This document shows positions 1 through 9,108 of a stretch of 44,865 bases of DNA, one piece after another. Source of the DNA: Hyphochytrium catenoides (lineage: Eukaryota; Sar; Hyphochytriomycetes; Hyphochytriales; Hyphochytriaceae); contig FLMG01004535.1 in the NCBI GenBank assembly GCA_900088475.1, forward strand, positions 122,703-167,567, read 5' to 3'. The notes under the pieces were generated by a model. That model saw nothing but the letters and a program-made list of their open reading frames with translations. It made no database searches and was not told the origin of the DNA. Positions within the stretch are counted from its first letter, which is position 1. The number at the start of each line of letters is the position of its first letter. The translations under genes and the position numbers were made by a program.

Positions 1-35
<35 letters not shown>

Positions 36-36
36 T
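1..36. repeat. (CT)n microsatellite at the left edge
   Basis: A nearly pure CT run with one G interruption. It is cut by the window edge, so its full length is unknown. Confidence 0.95.
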
Positions 37-230
37 GCTGATGTCCCTTCCTCTAGAATCCGATGATCCTCTTCTGTCCTAGTGGCCATAGTAGTATGAA
101 TGGCCCATATAGCAGAAACCGATAAGGTAAGGTCAGTAGTAATACATAAATCTCCAAGTAATAAGGCCGTTAGCAGCTCAAGATTGGCGTTTTTCCATCT
201 TTCTTCTGTCGCTTCGCGCGGAGGGCAACA

Positions 231-291
<61 letters not shown>

Positions 292-632
292 ACACACATA
301 GAGAGGGAGAGAGTAAGAGAGAGAGAGAGAGAGAGCAAGAGAGCAGGAGGAGGGCAGGATAGAGATAGACTGAGAGCCTAAGAGTGAGCCTCAGCGCTTC
401 TTCTCTCCTCTTTCCCCCGCCGCTCGGGTTCCCTGTCGATCAGAAGCTGTTATCCCTCCGACCTCACTCTCCAGTCCAGCGATACCACCTCGCTGTCCCT
501 CTCTCCTCTCTCCCTACCTCAGCACTCTGAGATCTCTCTCTCTCTCTCTCTCCATCGTCCCACGCCTCTCTCTTCTCCTGTCAGCTCGTCCTGCTCTCTC
601 CCCTTTAGACTCCTCGCTCTTCACGCTGCAAG
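37..632. other. Upstream/leader region of the first gene
   Basis: No convincing coding sequence. The open frames here are artefacts of GA repeats, which give Arg-Glu runs. From about 390 to 630 the + strand is strongly pyrimidine-rich, as expected of a 5' leader. I cannot place a TATA box or transcription start. Confidence 0.5.
232..298. repeat. (GA)n followed by short (CA)n microsatellite
   Basis: About 57 nt of uninterrupted GA dinucleotide is followed by about 10 nt of CA. More broken GA tracts continue to about 340. It lies 300-400 bases upstream of the first gene's start codon, so it may be in its promoter or 5' leader. Confidence 0.95.
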
Positions 633-1025
633 ATGATTAACGCGACCACTGCGGCCGCGCAGCCCGCGGTGGCTGTAGGTCCCTCTCCCTCTCCTGCTCC
701 TCCCACGCGGAAGGTGATCTTCATTGCTGATGACGATTATTATTCTTGGAAGCGGGAGGACAGCCGACTGAACGGGAACATCTGCTGCTTTATGGCTCTG
801 ACGCTCACCTGCATCGTCCTGGGCTTCTCCCAGCTTTACTCGCCTAGAATCTGCTTTGGGTAAGAAAGAGAGAGAGGAAGAAAACGAGAAAGAAGAAAGA
901 GAGACAGTGAGAGAGAGAGAGAGAGACAGAGAGAGAGAGAAAAGGGAAGAGCAGCTAGCGCGTCATGGGTCATGTATGGGTTATGAAAGGAAGGAGCAAG
1001 TGAGAACTCGTGAAAACGAGAGCAA

Positions 1026-1057
<32 letters not shown>

Positions 1058-1595
1058 GTGTCCAATCTCTGGGCTTTGACTCCATCTTTCTTCCACGGGT
1101 CTCTCGCCTTGGTCATCCATCTGCTAGCTTTCTCTGGTCTCCATTCTGTCTCTTTCCCAATCCAGCAGCGCTAGATCTTAACCTCGGCCTCCTTTTCCGT
1201 GCCACTCTCTGCTTGTCTCTCTTCTCTCTTCTCTCACACACACATCATTGTCTCTCTTTCTCTGTCTCCGTGCATCGACTCTGCGTCCCTTTGATAAAAC
1301 GCTCAACTGGGTCTTTCTCTCTTTGTGCCGGCAGCGTGTACAAGAGGTAAGGACATCCCCTCTGCTTGATTAGGAATTTCTCTTCACTCATTCTTTTTCG
1401 CTGACCCCTCCGCTTTTGATTGTGTCTGTTTCTCTCTCTCTCTCTTTTGTTCTCTCTCTTTCTCTCTCTCCTTCCTGTGCGTCTCTCTCTATATTACATC
1501 AGACTTCTCTCTATCCCTTTTCTCTCTAAAAGATCTAACTCTTTCTCTCTCTCTCTTTGGCTAAAAACATCTCAAAGTAGCTAATCTCTCTCTCT

Positions 1596-1642
<47 letters not shown>

Positions 1643-2507
1643 GCCCTGCGGACTGATCCTACAGTGTCCATGTGAACCAGACGGTAGCCTTGAACGGCTA
1701 CTCTACGCAGCAAGCCTGCATCTCTGACACCTACGCGGACTCGGGCTCTGGCCGTCCTTCCATCGGCATCTGGGCCGAGGCGTCCTCTCTCACCTCCCCA
1801 GCCTCCAACCTCACAGTCAGCACTGATCTCTCCGCTGTCATCCCTGGTGAGTCTATCTTCCTCTTCTATCCTGTCATATTCTTTCTCTCTCTCTCTCTCC
1901 CCCCTTACCTCTCTCTCTCTCCCTTCCTCTCTCTCTCTCTCTGTCTCTCTCTTCTTCCTTTCTTTTTCTTTCCTTTCTCTCTCACTTTGCACATGAGATT
2001 TATCGCTTTCACTCTCCCTCCTTGCCATTTCTTAGTGTCACTTGAATGGCCTTCTGGATCTGGTGCCGCGCCTTCCCTCCCTCCCTCAGCTGGTCTTCTC
2101 TCTCTCTCTCTCTCTCTCTCGCTCTCTTTCTCTCTCTCTGTCTCTTTCTCTCTCGATCTCGCCCCGATTTCTCTCCCTTTCTCTCTCACTCTCTCTTCAA
2201 CCCTCTTTTTATGGTAACTGGGTCCTGACACTCCTACCTTCTAAGGCGGCTGGCCACTCGCCAACAGCGTGTTCCACTTGACGGCCGTCATCCTTGGCTT
2301 CTTGGCCTCCTGCGCGCTGCTGACCGTCAACCCGAAGGTTGGCTGTTTCTCTTGGGGAGCCCTTGCTCTGCTGTTCGCAGTCGTCTTCATCTGGGGTGAG
2401 AACCAGGGCTGATGCTTTACTGCGGCTCTCTTCCTTCTACCTTTCTCCTTTCCTCTACCTTTCTCTCTGTCTGTCTGTCTGTCACTCTCTCTCTCTCTCT
2501 CTCTCTC

Positions 2508-2544
<37 letters not shown>

Positions 2545-2989
2545 GTCTCTGCGCCTCTTATTCTCTCACCCTCTCTCTCTTCTTCATACCTTGCTCGAAG
2601 CAACGGAGTGCTCAGCTTTCTCTCCTCTCTCTGGCTTATCTGTCTTCCGCTGCCTGTGAATATCTCACCACCTTTGCTCGAGGGCAGATTCCGTCACCAT
2701 CTCCCGCTGGAACTCGGAGTGCCCGGACCTAAAGCAGAAATATCAGGAGATGGCTGTTGACGCGATCTTCCCTGCCTTACAAGCTGGACAGCTGCAGAGC
2801 CTCTTGAGCGCTGTGAACGTGGTTTGTTACTTTGACTGGTTCATCACTGATGTCGTCTTCGAGGCTCTCGCCTTCCTGGCGGCCGCCATTGGCTGTACGA
2901 TTGACTACTATGCCTGGAAGACCGAGGCCAGCGGAGAAGGAGAGGATGGCATGCAGCCATTGCTCTATGGAGAGCAATACTATGAATAG
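633..2989 (+). CDS. Four-TM membrane protein of unknown function (5 exons, 290 aa)
   Basis: Reconstructed exons are 633-859, 1335-1346, 1665-1846, 2246-2395 and 2688-2989. All introns are GT-AG and the frame stays open across every junction, giving 290 residues. Hydrophobic segments fall near residues 50-69, 148-168, 173-190 and 240-262. Between the first and second is a roughly 75-residue Ser/Thr-rich loop with two NxT sequons (NQT, NLT), probably lumenal or extracellular. The N-terminus is Ala/Pro-rich. The C-terminus is short and acidic, ending EQYYE. The topology resembles tetraspan families (claudin/SUR7-like), but I see no diagnostic motif and do not assign one. Exon 2 is only 12 nt and is discussed as a finding. 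Introns 1-4 are rich in CT. The start is the first ATG after a pyrimidine-rich leader and is followed by an open frame. Confidence 0.7.
1600..1633. repeat. (CT)n in intron 2 of the four-TM gene
   Basis: A pure CT run ends 31 bases before the 3' splice site at 1664, so it is effectively an extended polypyrimidine tract. Confidence 0.9.
2096..2156. repeat. Interrupted (CT)n in intron 3
   Basis: CT dinucleotides with a few G interruptions, inside the intron 1847-2245. Confidence 0.85.
2484..2542. repeat. (CT)n in intron 4
   Basis: A CT array with a single CCCTT interruption, preceded by a short CTGT run, inside the intron 2396-2687. Confidence 0.9.
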
Positions 2990-3197
2990 TTTACGAGGTA
3001 TAGGGGAAGAAGAGAGAGAAGAGAGGGAAAGAGAGAAGAGAGAGGCAGAGAGAGAGAACTGAAGGGGTCATAACATGTATGTGGGGGCCAAGGAGGTAGT
3101 TGCCCTAGTGACTATAACAGTAAGTGTTTAATTGCGTCCAGAAAGCCAACTTCAGTGTGCAGCCCAGGAATGGCGATAATCCTCCGTGGGCGTCGGT

Positions 3198-3228
<31 letters not shown>

Positions 3229-3522
3229 TTCTCTCTCTCTCTCTCTCTCACCTGTCCTTCTCTCTATACTTATTAGAGTGTCAGCTATTTGTGATGGCTC
3301 TGCATGAACTAGAGAGCGCGATGGACGAGACGACGAAGTAACAGGCTCCTGGGCCGACACCATAGTTAAGACTAAATCGTAGTGCTAGCCATTGTAAGAA
3401 GAATAGAGAGGACACAGAACACTGTGAACCCTAGGACCACAGGGGCCCTGCACAGAGAGAGAATAGCAGATAATAAATAGTAGATCGACACACAGAGATA
3501 CTGGTCCTTCGCGTGAGACTCT
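2990..3522. other. Convergent intergenic spacer with GA and CT tracts
   Basis: The spacer lies between the 3' ends of the four-TM gene (+) and the MFS gene (-). GA-rich sequence fills about 3008-3058 and an interrupted CT array fills about 3196-3249. I see no gene. Poly(A) signals cannot be assigned with confidence. Confidence 0.6.
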
Positions 3523-5253
3523 TCACACCATCTCCTCACTCTCAGGCTCTCTCTCATCCTCAGAACTCTCCTCGCCTTCCGCCATCTCCGTCACCACCTT
3601 TACGTCCATCGCCACGTCCATGGGAAGAAGACACAGCTCCTCTTTGAGAGCAGCAGCAGGAGAAGGCCTAAGCTTTTCCTCTTCTACATGTGGCTCGGGA
3701 GAGATGAGCCTCTTCGCGCTCTGCACCTCTTTCTCATACCTCCAAACTACCAGCGCAGAGACGGTGCATAGAAATGCATTCATTCCAAAGGTGACGGAGT
3801 CAACGGGAACATACGCGACCGAGATTGGCAGAATGATCCGTGCCAGAGAGCCCACAGAGCCGATAAGGCCCATATATGTGCCCTGCGGTCTCCTTCCTAG
3901 GAGCTTGGAGAAGGTGACAATGGTGACTGTGGAGACAATGGGAGAGCCCACGCTCCAGACAAGGCTTTCTCCTGCTATTAGCTGCGCCAGAAGCTTCTTT
4001 CCGGGAAGAGGAACGAGGACACAGTTGCCAACGACCATCACTACGAAGCCAAAGATAAGAAGGTTTATCTCTGAGATCCGGTGCTGAGTGCGGTCGATGG
4101 CGAGGTAAGTGAGCAGTCCAGCCAGGCCCAGATAGAGATGAAATGTAGAAGATTCAAAGATGGCGTGAGAAGGGTCGGCCTCTCTCTCTTCCTCAGAGTG
4201 AACAGCGATATGCCGCGTCTGCAGGAATATGAAGGTGGTTAGAGTCTCGAAGACAGAGAGAATGCCTCGTCCTACAAAGTTCAGGAACATAAACACAAAG
4301 ACTCCGACCCGGATGAGCCTCTCGGGCAAAGCTTCCAGAGACGCAGGACTTCTCTCCCTCTCGCGTCGCAAGGGAGAACTAGAGTTTGAGTGAGATGGCG
4401 TAGAAGCAGTAGACACAGAAGGAATGGACCGTGTGAGTCTCTCTCTTTCTTCACACTTCTCTTCCTTAGCAGAGAGAGGAGGACTGGTCGCTGCGTCAAG
4501 CGGGTGCGCTAAGGAGTCGTCATACACAGCAAGGAGAAGGACCAGGACTAGCGCACTCAGCACACCGAGAGCCACTCCCGGCGCTGTGTAGGCGTTAATA
4601 TGCATATGGCCGACTCGCATGTCAAAGCCCTGCAAAAAAGCCCCAAAACCTGGCGTCACAGCAAAGCCAAGGAAGACAGAGAGAGAGAGGAGACTCATGA
4701 AGCGCAGGCGCTGCTGTGGGGTGGTAAGCGCGCTAATGTTCGCGCGGCAGACGCTGCGACATCCTGTGCCAAAGCCAGAGACAAGCCTGCTCATCGCCAA
4801 CATTGTCAAGCTGTGATGCTGCTGTGCTAGGACATACAGAGCACTGGCCAGCATGCAGACAAGGGCTGAGAGAATGTAAGCAGAGCGGAAGGACCAACGG
4901 TCAGAGGTCCAGCCCAGGAAAGTGGAGGAGATAAGGCGCCCCACGCTGAAGAGAGCAGCCAGGATCCCATAGTCCGAGAGGTTCCCTCCCAACGATTGCA
5001 CATAGAGTAGAAGAGAGGGAAGCGTGATGCCGCGGGATGTTTCAGAGGAGAACTCTATGAGGTTGATCATAAGGACATTCAGGTACCACTGCACGCGTTT
5101 TCCCAGCCCGCAGGGAAGAGAAAGGGAAGTATGAGGCTTATCATGGCTCTCTCTCCCTTCACTTGCTTTCTTTGCAGCCTTTTGGGACTGCGGCGTCTCG
5201 TCTGACGCAATCATGTCCTTGATATGCGCTGTCAGCCCAGCCTGGTCGCGCAT
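3523..5253 (-). CDS. MFS transporter, MFSD8/CLN7-like (576 aa, intronless)
   Basis: A single uninterrupted frame from an ATG at 5253. It is a major facilitator with about 12 hydrophobic segments, a roughly 60-residue cytosolic N-terminus, and a long polar loop between the two six-helix halves (about residues 250-340). The TM2-3 segment (GRLISSTFLGWTSDRW) is the MFS A-motif region. The segment INAYTAP before TM6 matches the INMYTAP of vertebrate MFSD8/CLN7, a lysosomal carrier, and supports that subfamily over sugar porters. The acidic C-tail has an [DE]xxxL[LI] sorting motif (EELCLL, residues 538-543), consistent with delivery to lysosome or vacuole. The substrate is not inferable. The lack of introns contrasts with its intron-rich neighbours. 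Another SPX-type or general MFS assignment remains possible. Confidence 0.8.
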   Translation of the reverse strand: MRDQAGLTAHIKDMIASDETPQSQKAAKKASEGRESHDKPHTSLSLPCGLGKRVQWYLNVLMINLIEFSSETSRGITLPSLLLYVQSLGGNLSDYGILAALFSVGRLISSTFLGWTSDRWSFRSAYILSALVCMLASALYVLAQQHHSLTMLAMSRLVSGFGTGCRSVCRANISALTTPQQRLRFMSLLSLSVFLGFAVTPGFGAFLQGFDMRVGHMHINAYTAPGVALGVLSALVLVLLLAVYDDSLAHPLDAATSPPLSAKEEKCEERERLTRSIPSVSTASTPSHSNSSSPLRRERERSPASLEALPERLIRVGVFVFMFLNFVGRGILSVFETLTTFIFLQTRHIAVHSEEEREADPSHAIFESSTFHLYLGLAGLLTYLAIDRTQHRISEINLLIFGFVVMVVGNCVLVPLPGKKLLAQLIAGESLVWSVGSPIVSTVTIVTFSKLLGRRPQGTYMGLIGSVGSLARIILPISVAYVPVDSVTFGMNAFLCTVSALVVWRYEKEVQSAKRLISPEPHVEEEKLRPSPAAALKEELCLLPMDVAMDVKVVTEMAEGEESSEDEREPESEEMV

Positions 5254-5359
5254 TCAGTAAGCCTCAGAAGAGCTGCTGGAGTGAACTGCCGAGCGCCCGT
5301 TGCGTTCATTCCTTGGGTTTGGCTCTTCATAACCGGTGACCCCGAGAAAGACAGGAGCA

Positions 5360-5366
<7 letters not shown>

Positions 5367-5406
<40 letters not shown>
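5367..5406. repeat. (GA)n microsatellite upstream of the MFS gene
   Basis: A 40-nt pure GA run about 115 bases upstream of the MFS start codon (gene on -). It reads as CT in the gene's sense direction and could lie in its 5' leader. Confidence 0.9.
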
Positions 5407-5407
<1 letters not shown>

Positions 5408-5939
5408 GGAAAGGAGCTTGCGGATTATGAGCTTGTGTCACCAGGCCTCAGCATCAAGAAGCAGCGAGCGCAAGAACGATGCAAGGCAGGGACACGACTG
5501 AATGAAGTTGAGAGACTCAGCCAGTGGTTGAAGGGAGTCCTCTCTTTTCCCTTCCCTTGGCAGTGAAGCATAATGTGCCCCACAGCATGAGAAGCTTCAC
5601 AATTTTCACTGCCACCAAATGGACTCTTCATCTGCTCTCAAAGGTCCTGCTTGCACACAGAGGTGACCCTAGTGAGCTTCTGACCATATCTGGAGGACCA
5701 AAAGCTTCAACGTGACAGGAGAGAGCGATAAGTGCTCGATGAGAGGGAGACAGAAAGAGTAAGAGAGAGAGAGAAAGAGAGGACAAAGAGGAGGACAGGG
5801 AGAGACGAGGGGGAGAGTGGGGAAAGAGAGACAGAGAGCAGAGATGAGGGTCCGTCTGACCAGCTGTAACCAGAAGTGAAGCCACGCAGTCACGCAGCCA
5901 GGCCGCTTGATGTGAGGAGAGAGGAGACAGAGACAAAGG

Positions 5940-5942
<3 letters not shown>

Positions 5943-5990
<48 letters not shown>

Positions 5991-6006
5991 GGGAGAGAGA
6001 GGGAGA
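5943..6006. repeat. (GA)n microsatellite
   Basis: A GA array that turns into three GGGAGAGA units at its right end. Confidence 0.9.
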
Positions 6007-6589
6007 GGTCACCCCTCTATAACAAGTACGAGTAGAGTACAGTTTGGTAGCCAGAAAAAACACCTGAGGCAAATATATCACAGATTCACCTATTTCTATT
6101 ACCGCATAAGGAGGCATCTATCGCAGCATATTCGGCATAATCCAGCCACTGGCCACTGGGAGCAACCTTCACTTGTGAGTTGAGAATTGAGAATGGACTT
6201 GGGAGGTTTGTTTTGTGAATCAGATTCTTGATTATTTAACCTCTGATTCTTGACCAATAGATTAATAACGTTACCGTCCAGGCAGCAGCTATCATATTCG
6301 AAAGGAAATCGCTCTCAGTCATCAGAGACAACGGAAGAGAAATATCAAGGCCTCGGATCTCATAAATGATCAGCCAAGCACGCTGCCGCTAAAATAGATT
6401 TGCACTGAATATTTATAAAAGATTATTAACTGGCGTGACGCCGATAGAACTCACAGTCCTAGCAATGTGGTCATGCCCTCTAGTGATAGTGCTGCCTAGA
6501 GTCAGTTGCCCCACGAAGGAAGACTCCATAAATGTCCTGTCAGGTGACGCCTCTCGCGTTCCGCCCTAACCCGTCACTTCTTCCTGCTG

Positions 6590-6998
6590 CAGAGCTATCT
6601 GCCAGTCGATGGATCCAACTCAACCTCTTCCTCGACTACTAGCTGCTCAGCATAAGCAACCTCTACATCTCGATTGTCTGCAGGCGCTAAACTCGAGTAC
6701 TCCATCCTGAATAGCTGCGCCAGCAGCCAGGCAGGTTGTCTTCGTCTGGTTGAAGAAGACCATCTTTGTAAGGAAAGATGTCCTTAAAGTACCGAACGTC
6801 CTGAGAAAATATGATATTACGATAGCTGTTTAACGATCATCCAGCCTGAGTAGCTTGTAGGTTTTCTTCAGGGTAGCATACTCCAGGAAAAGGCACTTCC
6901 GCCCAATTTTATCTAACTTCTTCCGATGGACCTTATTAGGGACATCCGCTACCGCAAGGCAGCATAAATACATTGCTGTCTGCAAGCGGACTCATTTG
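6590..6998 (-). pseudogene. Decayed Ty1/copia-type polyprotein fragment (integrase C-end and linker)
   Basis: On the minus strand, from about 6998 downward, the frame reads motifs typical of the end of copia integrases: HRKKLDKIGRKCLFLEY, then an aromatic/basic KKTYKLLRLDDR strand. A frameshift and a stop follow. A second frame then continues with SQDVRYFKDIF, the place where copia elements have SRDV.F.E. After that comes an acidic linker (EQLVVEEEVELDPSTG) before another stop. No complete reverse transcriptase, RNase H or LTR is recognised nearby, so this is an old, inactive fragment. The boundaries are approximate. The assignment rests on remembered family motifs, not on a search. Confidence 0.55.
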
Positions 6999-9108
6999 TG
7001 GGGATGAGGGGGGTTCCTTCTACTCTTTACGCTGACCACGGCGTCAACGAGGAGATTTCTACCTCCAATAGGCAGGAGAGCGTCGACCACATCACTACTA
7101 CGTTTACACTCCACATCAGAACGATAGCAGAGAGAGGCAATCATCGATCTCTCTGGAGACGGAGAGCAATATCGCAATCTTACAACCGACGAGAGAAGCA
7201 GCACCCAGATGAAAAAAAAGGTCCTTGTTGTGATGGATTGACCTCGTCAAACATCAGACTACCAGAGGATGAAGTCAAGCGTGCGAAAGAATGTGGTTAT
7301 TGGGCACTTTGACTCTCCTAGTATTTGTTACTGGCAGCCGCTCTAGAAGCAATCTTCAAGAGATCTACACTATCGCGTCTCCTGCTGGCGCTCTCTTCTT
7401 GTTGATGGTCATACTTTTGCTTTTGCCCTCAGTTCTTCGAGAGACTTCCTGTCCTTTGGAAGGGGCAGCAGCAGCAGAGAGCGTCCGATTTGTGGAGAGA
7501 GACAAAGAGAGACAGAGAGAGAGAGAAAAGGTGACAGAGCAGAGAGAAAGAGAAGGGGAGAGAGAGGAAAGAGAGAGAGAGGGTTCTGCGCGAGAGAGAG
7601 AGTTGCGAAAGAGAGAGAGGGAAAGAAGTGTACGGAGAGATCGGGGAGAACGAAGGAACAATGCCATGTGCTTCGTGAGAGTGGTAGAACTCTACAGTAC
7701 AAAGAGGAGCAAAGTTCTTTTCTTTCTAATACTAAGACTGGGAGTATCTTTCTCTTATCTTTCTCTCTCCGGTCCTGTTCCCAGACATCAATCAGATGAT
7801 CCTCAGAAGAGGGAGGGGAGAGCGGAGCTCTGATTAACCCCGTCCAAAACAGATTTCATTGAAATATTCAATGTGAGGAAACCTTTCCCTTTGCCATAAG
7901 AACCGTCCTACCCTAACGTCTGCCCTGTACACCCAAAAAACACGCGCAAAACTTAATGGAAACCTTTCCAACCCACCCGTCCTCCCCTACCCACCCGACA
8001 CACTGGTCATCAAAAAAGTTAGCAATCGCGAGGCAGTAGTAATACACAAATGTTAGGCTTATCAACTAAAGTCAGAGGCGTACTACTCTTCCTACAAAAC
8101 TGTCGCCAAATATCGCAGTGGCCGCCACAACACAATTTTCTATTTAAAGTCCGTTCTTCCTTGAGTTGATCGACTGACAAACAGTGGCAAGAGAGATGGG
8201 ATTGTACGAATAAAAAGAAGGGCATCGGACATACAGAGTGTCCAAGGCACTTGGAGAAAGGAGGAATAAGAACAAACGTCAGCTATGGAAAACTAGAAAG
8301 AATGAGAGACAGAGGGGCAGCGAGATACCCACTGCGAGAGAAAGAGTGAGTTTATAGTAGTTGTACTCTTTGTAAATTGTCTGATAGAGAGGGAGAACGA
8401 GAAACAACGAGAGGCAGAGAGGCATAGAAGAGACACCGTAGTTCTCTGAAGGAGGGAAGTGCTCTGGCTTGCTGGTGGCTTATCTTGGGTCCCTCGCCCT
8501 AAGATGCGGCTCACCATAGAACAGGGAAGAGGACGAAAGAGGAAGAAGCCAGAGAGTCACACGCACCTAATCTTCAGTACGAGGTACGGACTACATTGTG
8601 CGAGAGAAAGGAAATCGGCAAGAGACAGAGTGGTGATGGAAGGCAGAGAAAGAGGGATACTTCAGACGAGAAGATAGACCTCAGGAGAGTGAAAGAGACC
8701 TGATGAGGAGCGAGAGAGACGAGCAGTGGCAGGAGAGCAGACAGGCACAAAGGAAGCATCAAGGAGCCAGACCCAGCACGTGCGAGCTGGCCTTCCTCTT
8801 CCCTGCTGCTGGTGCTGCTGCTGCAGTGATTGCCCAGTTGCCCGTTTGCTAGTGGTCCTGGTGCTTCCGTTGAACGGCGTCATTGCCAGCATTGCCGCTT
8901 TCTAAGAGCTTGACATCTTCACATCCGCTCTGTAATAAGAGGTAAGAACATCAGGAAAGCAGCCCTGAGTTTGGCAAGCTTTGTGCCAAGGGAGGCGGCA
9001 GGACAGGCATTGTCTCTCCTCCCTCGCGCGGCGCTTCTCTTCCTCCCGAGTCCCGCTCCAACAGCTGAAGTGCGACGGTTAGTCGGGAGTTAGTTTCTAC
9101 AAGGAGGT
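6999..9108. other. 2.1-kb region with GA-rich low complexity, no confident gene
   Basis: About 7490-7640 is imperfect GA-rich DNA whose translation gives Arg/Glu runs. The frame 7291-7833 (+) starts with two hydrophobic stretches but then consists of repeat translation, so I do not call it. CTG/CAG trinucleotides occur at 8803-8827. The last ~200 bases are the probable promoter and leader of the GH16 gene (AAGGAGGT directly before its ATG). The rest shows nothing I recognise. Confidence 0.45.

Larger units (their letters stand above)
5254..6589. other. Intergenic region, microsatellites, no clear gene
   Basis: Open frames are short and dominated by GA/CT repeat translation. From about 6180 to 6590 the base composition is more balanced and AT-richer, with stop codons in all frames. 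This part adjoins the copia-like remnant and may be further decayed element sequence, but I recognise nothing specific in it. Confidence 0.5.

Noticed and set aside
100-381. 93-codon + frame with Arg-Glu runs
   Set aside because: It is translation of the GA microsatellite; similar RE/ER or SL frames at 836-1120, 856-1350, 1561-2028, 1905-2231, 2241-2603 and 14534-15004 were rejected for the same reason.
7291-7833. 180-codon + frame starting with hydrophobic segments
   Set aside because: Beyond residue ~65 it is GA-repeat translation; the hydrophobic start alone is not enough to call a membrane protein.
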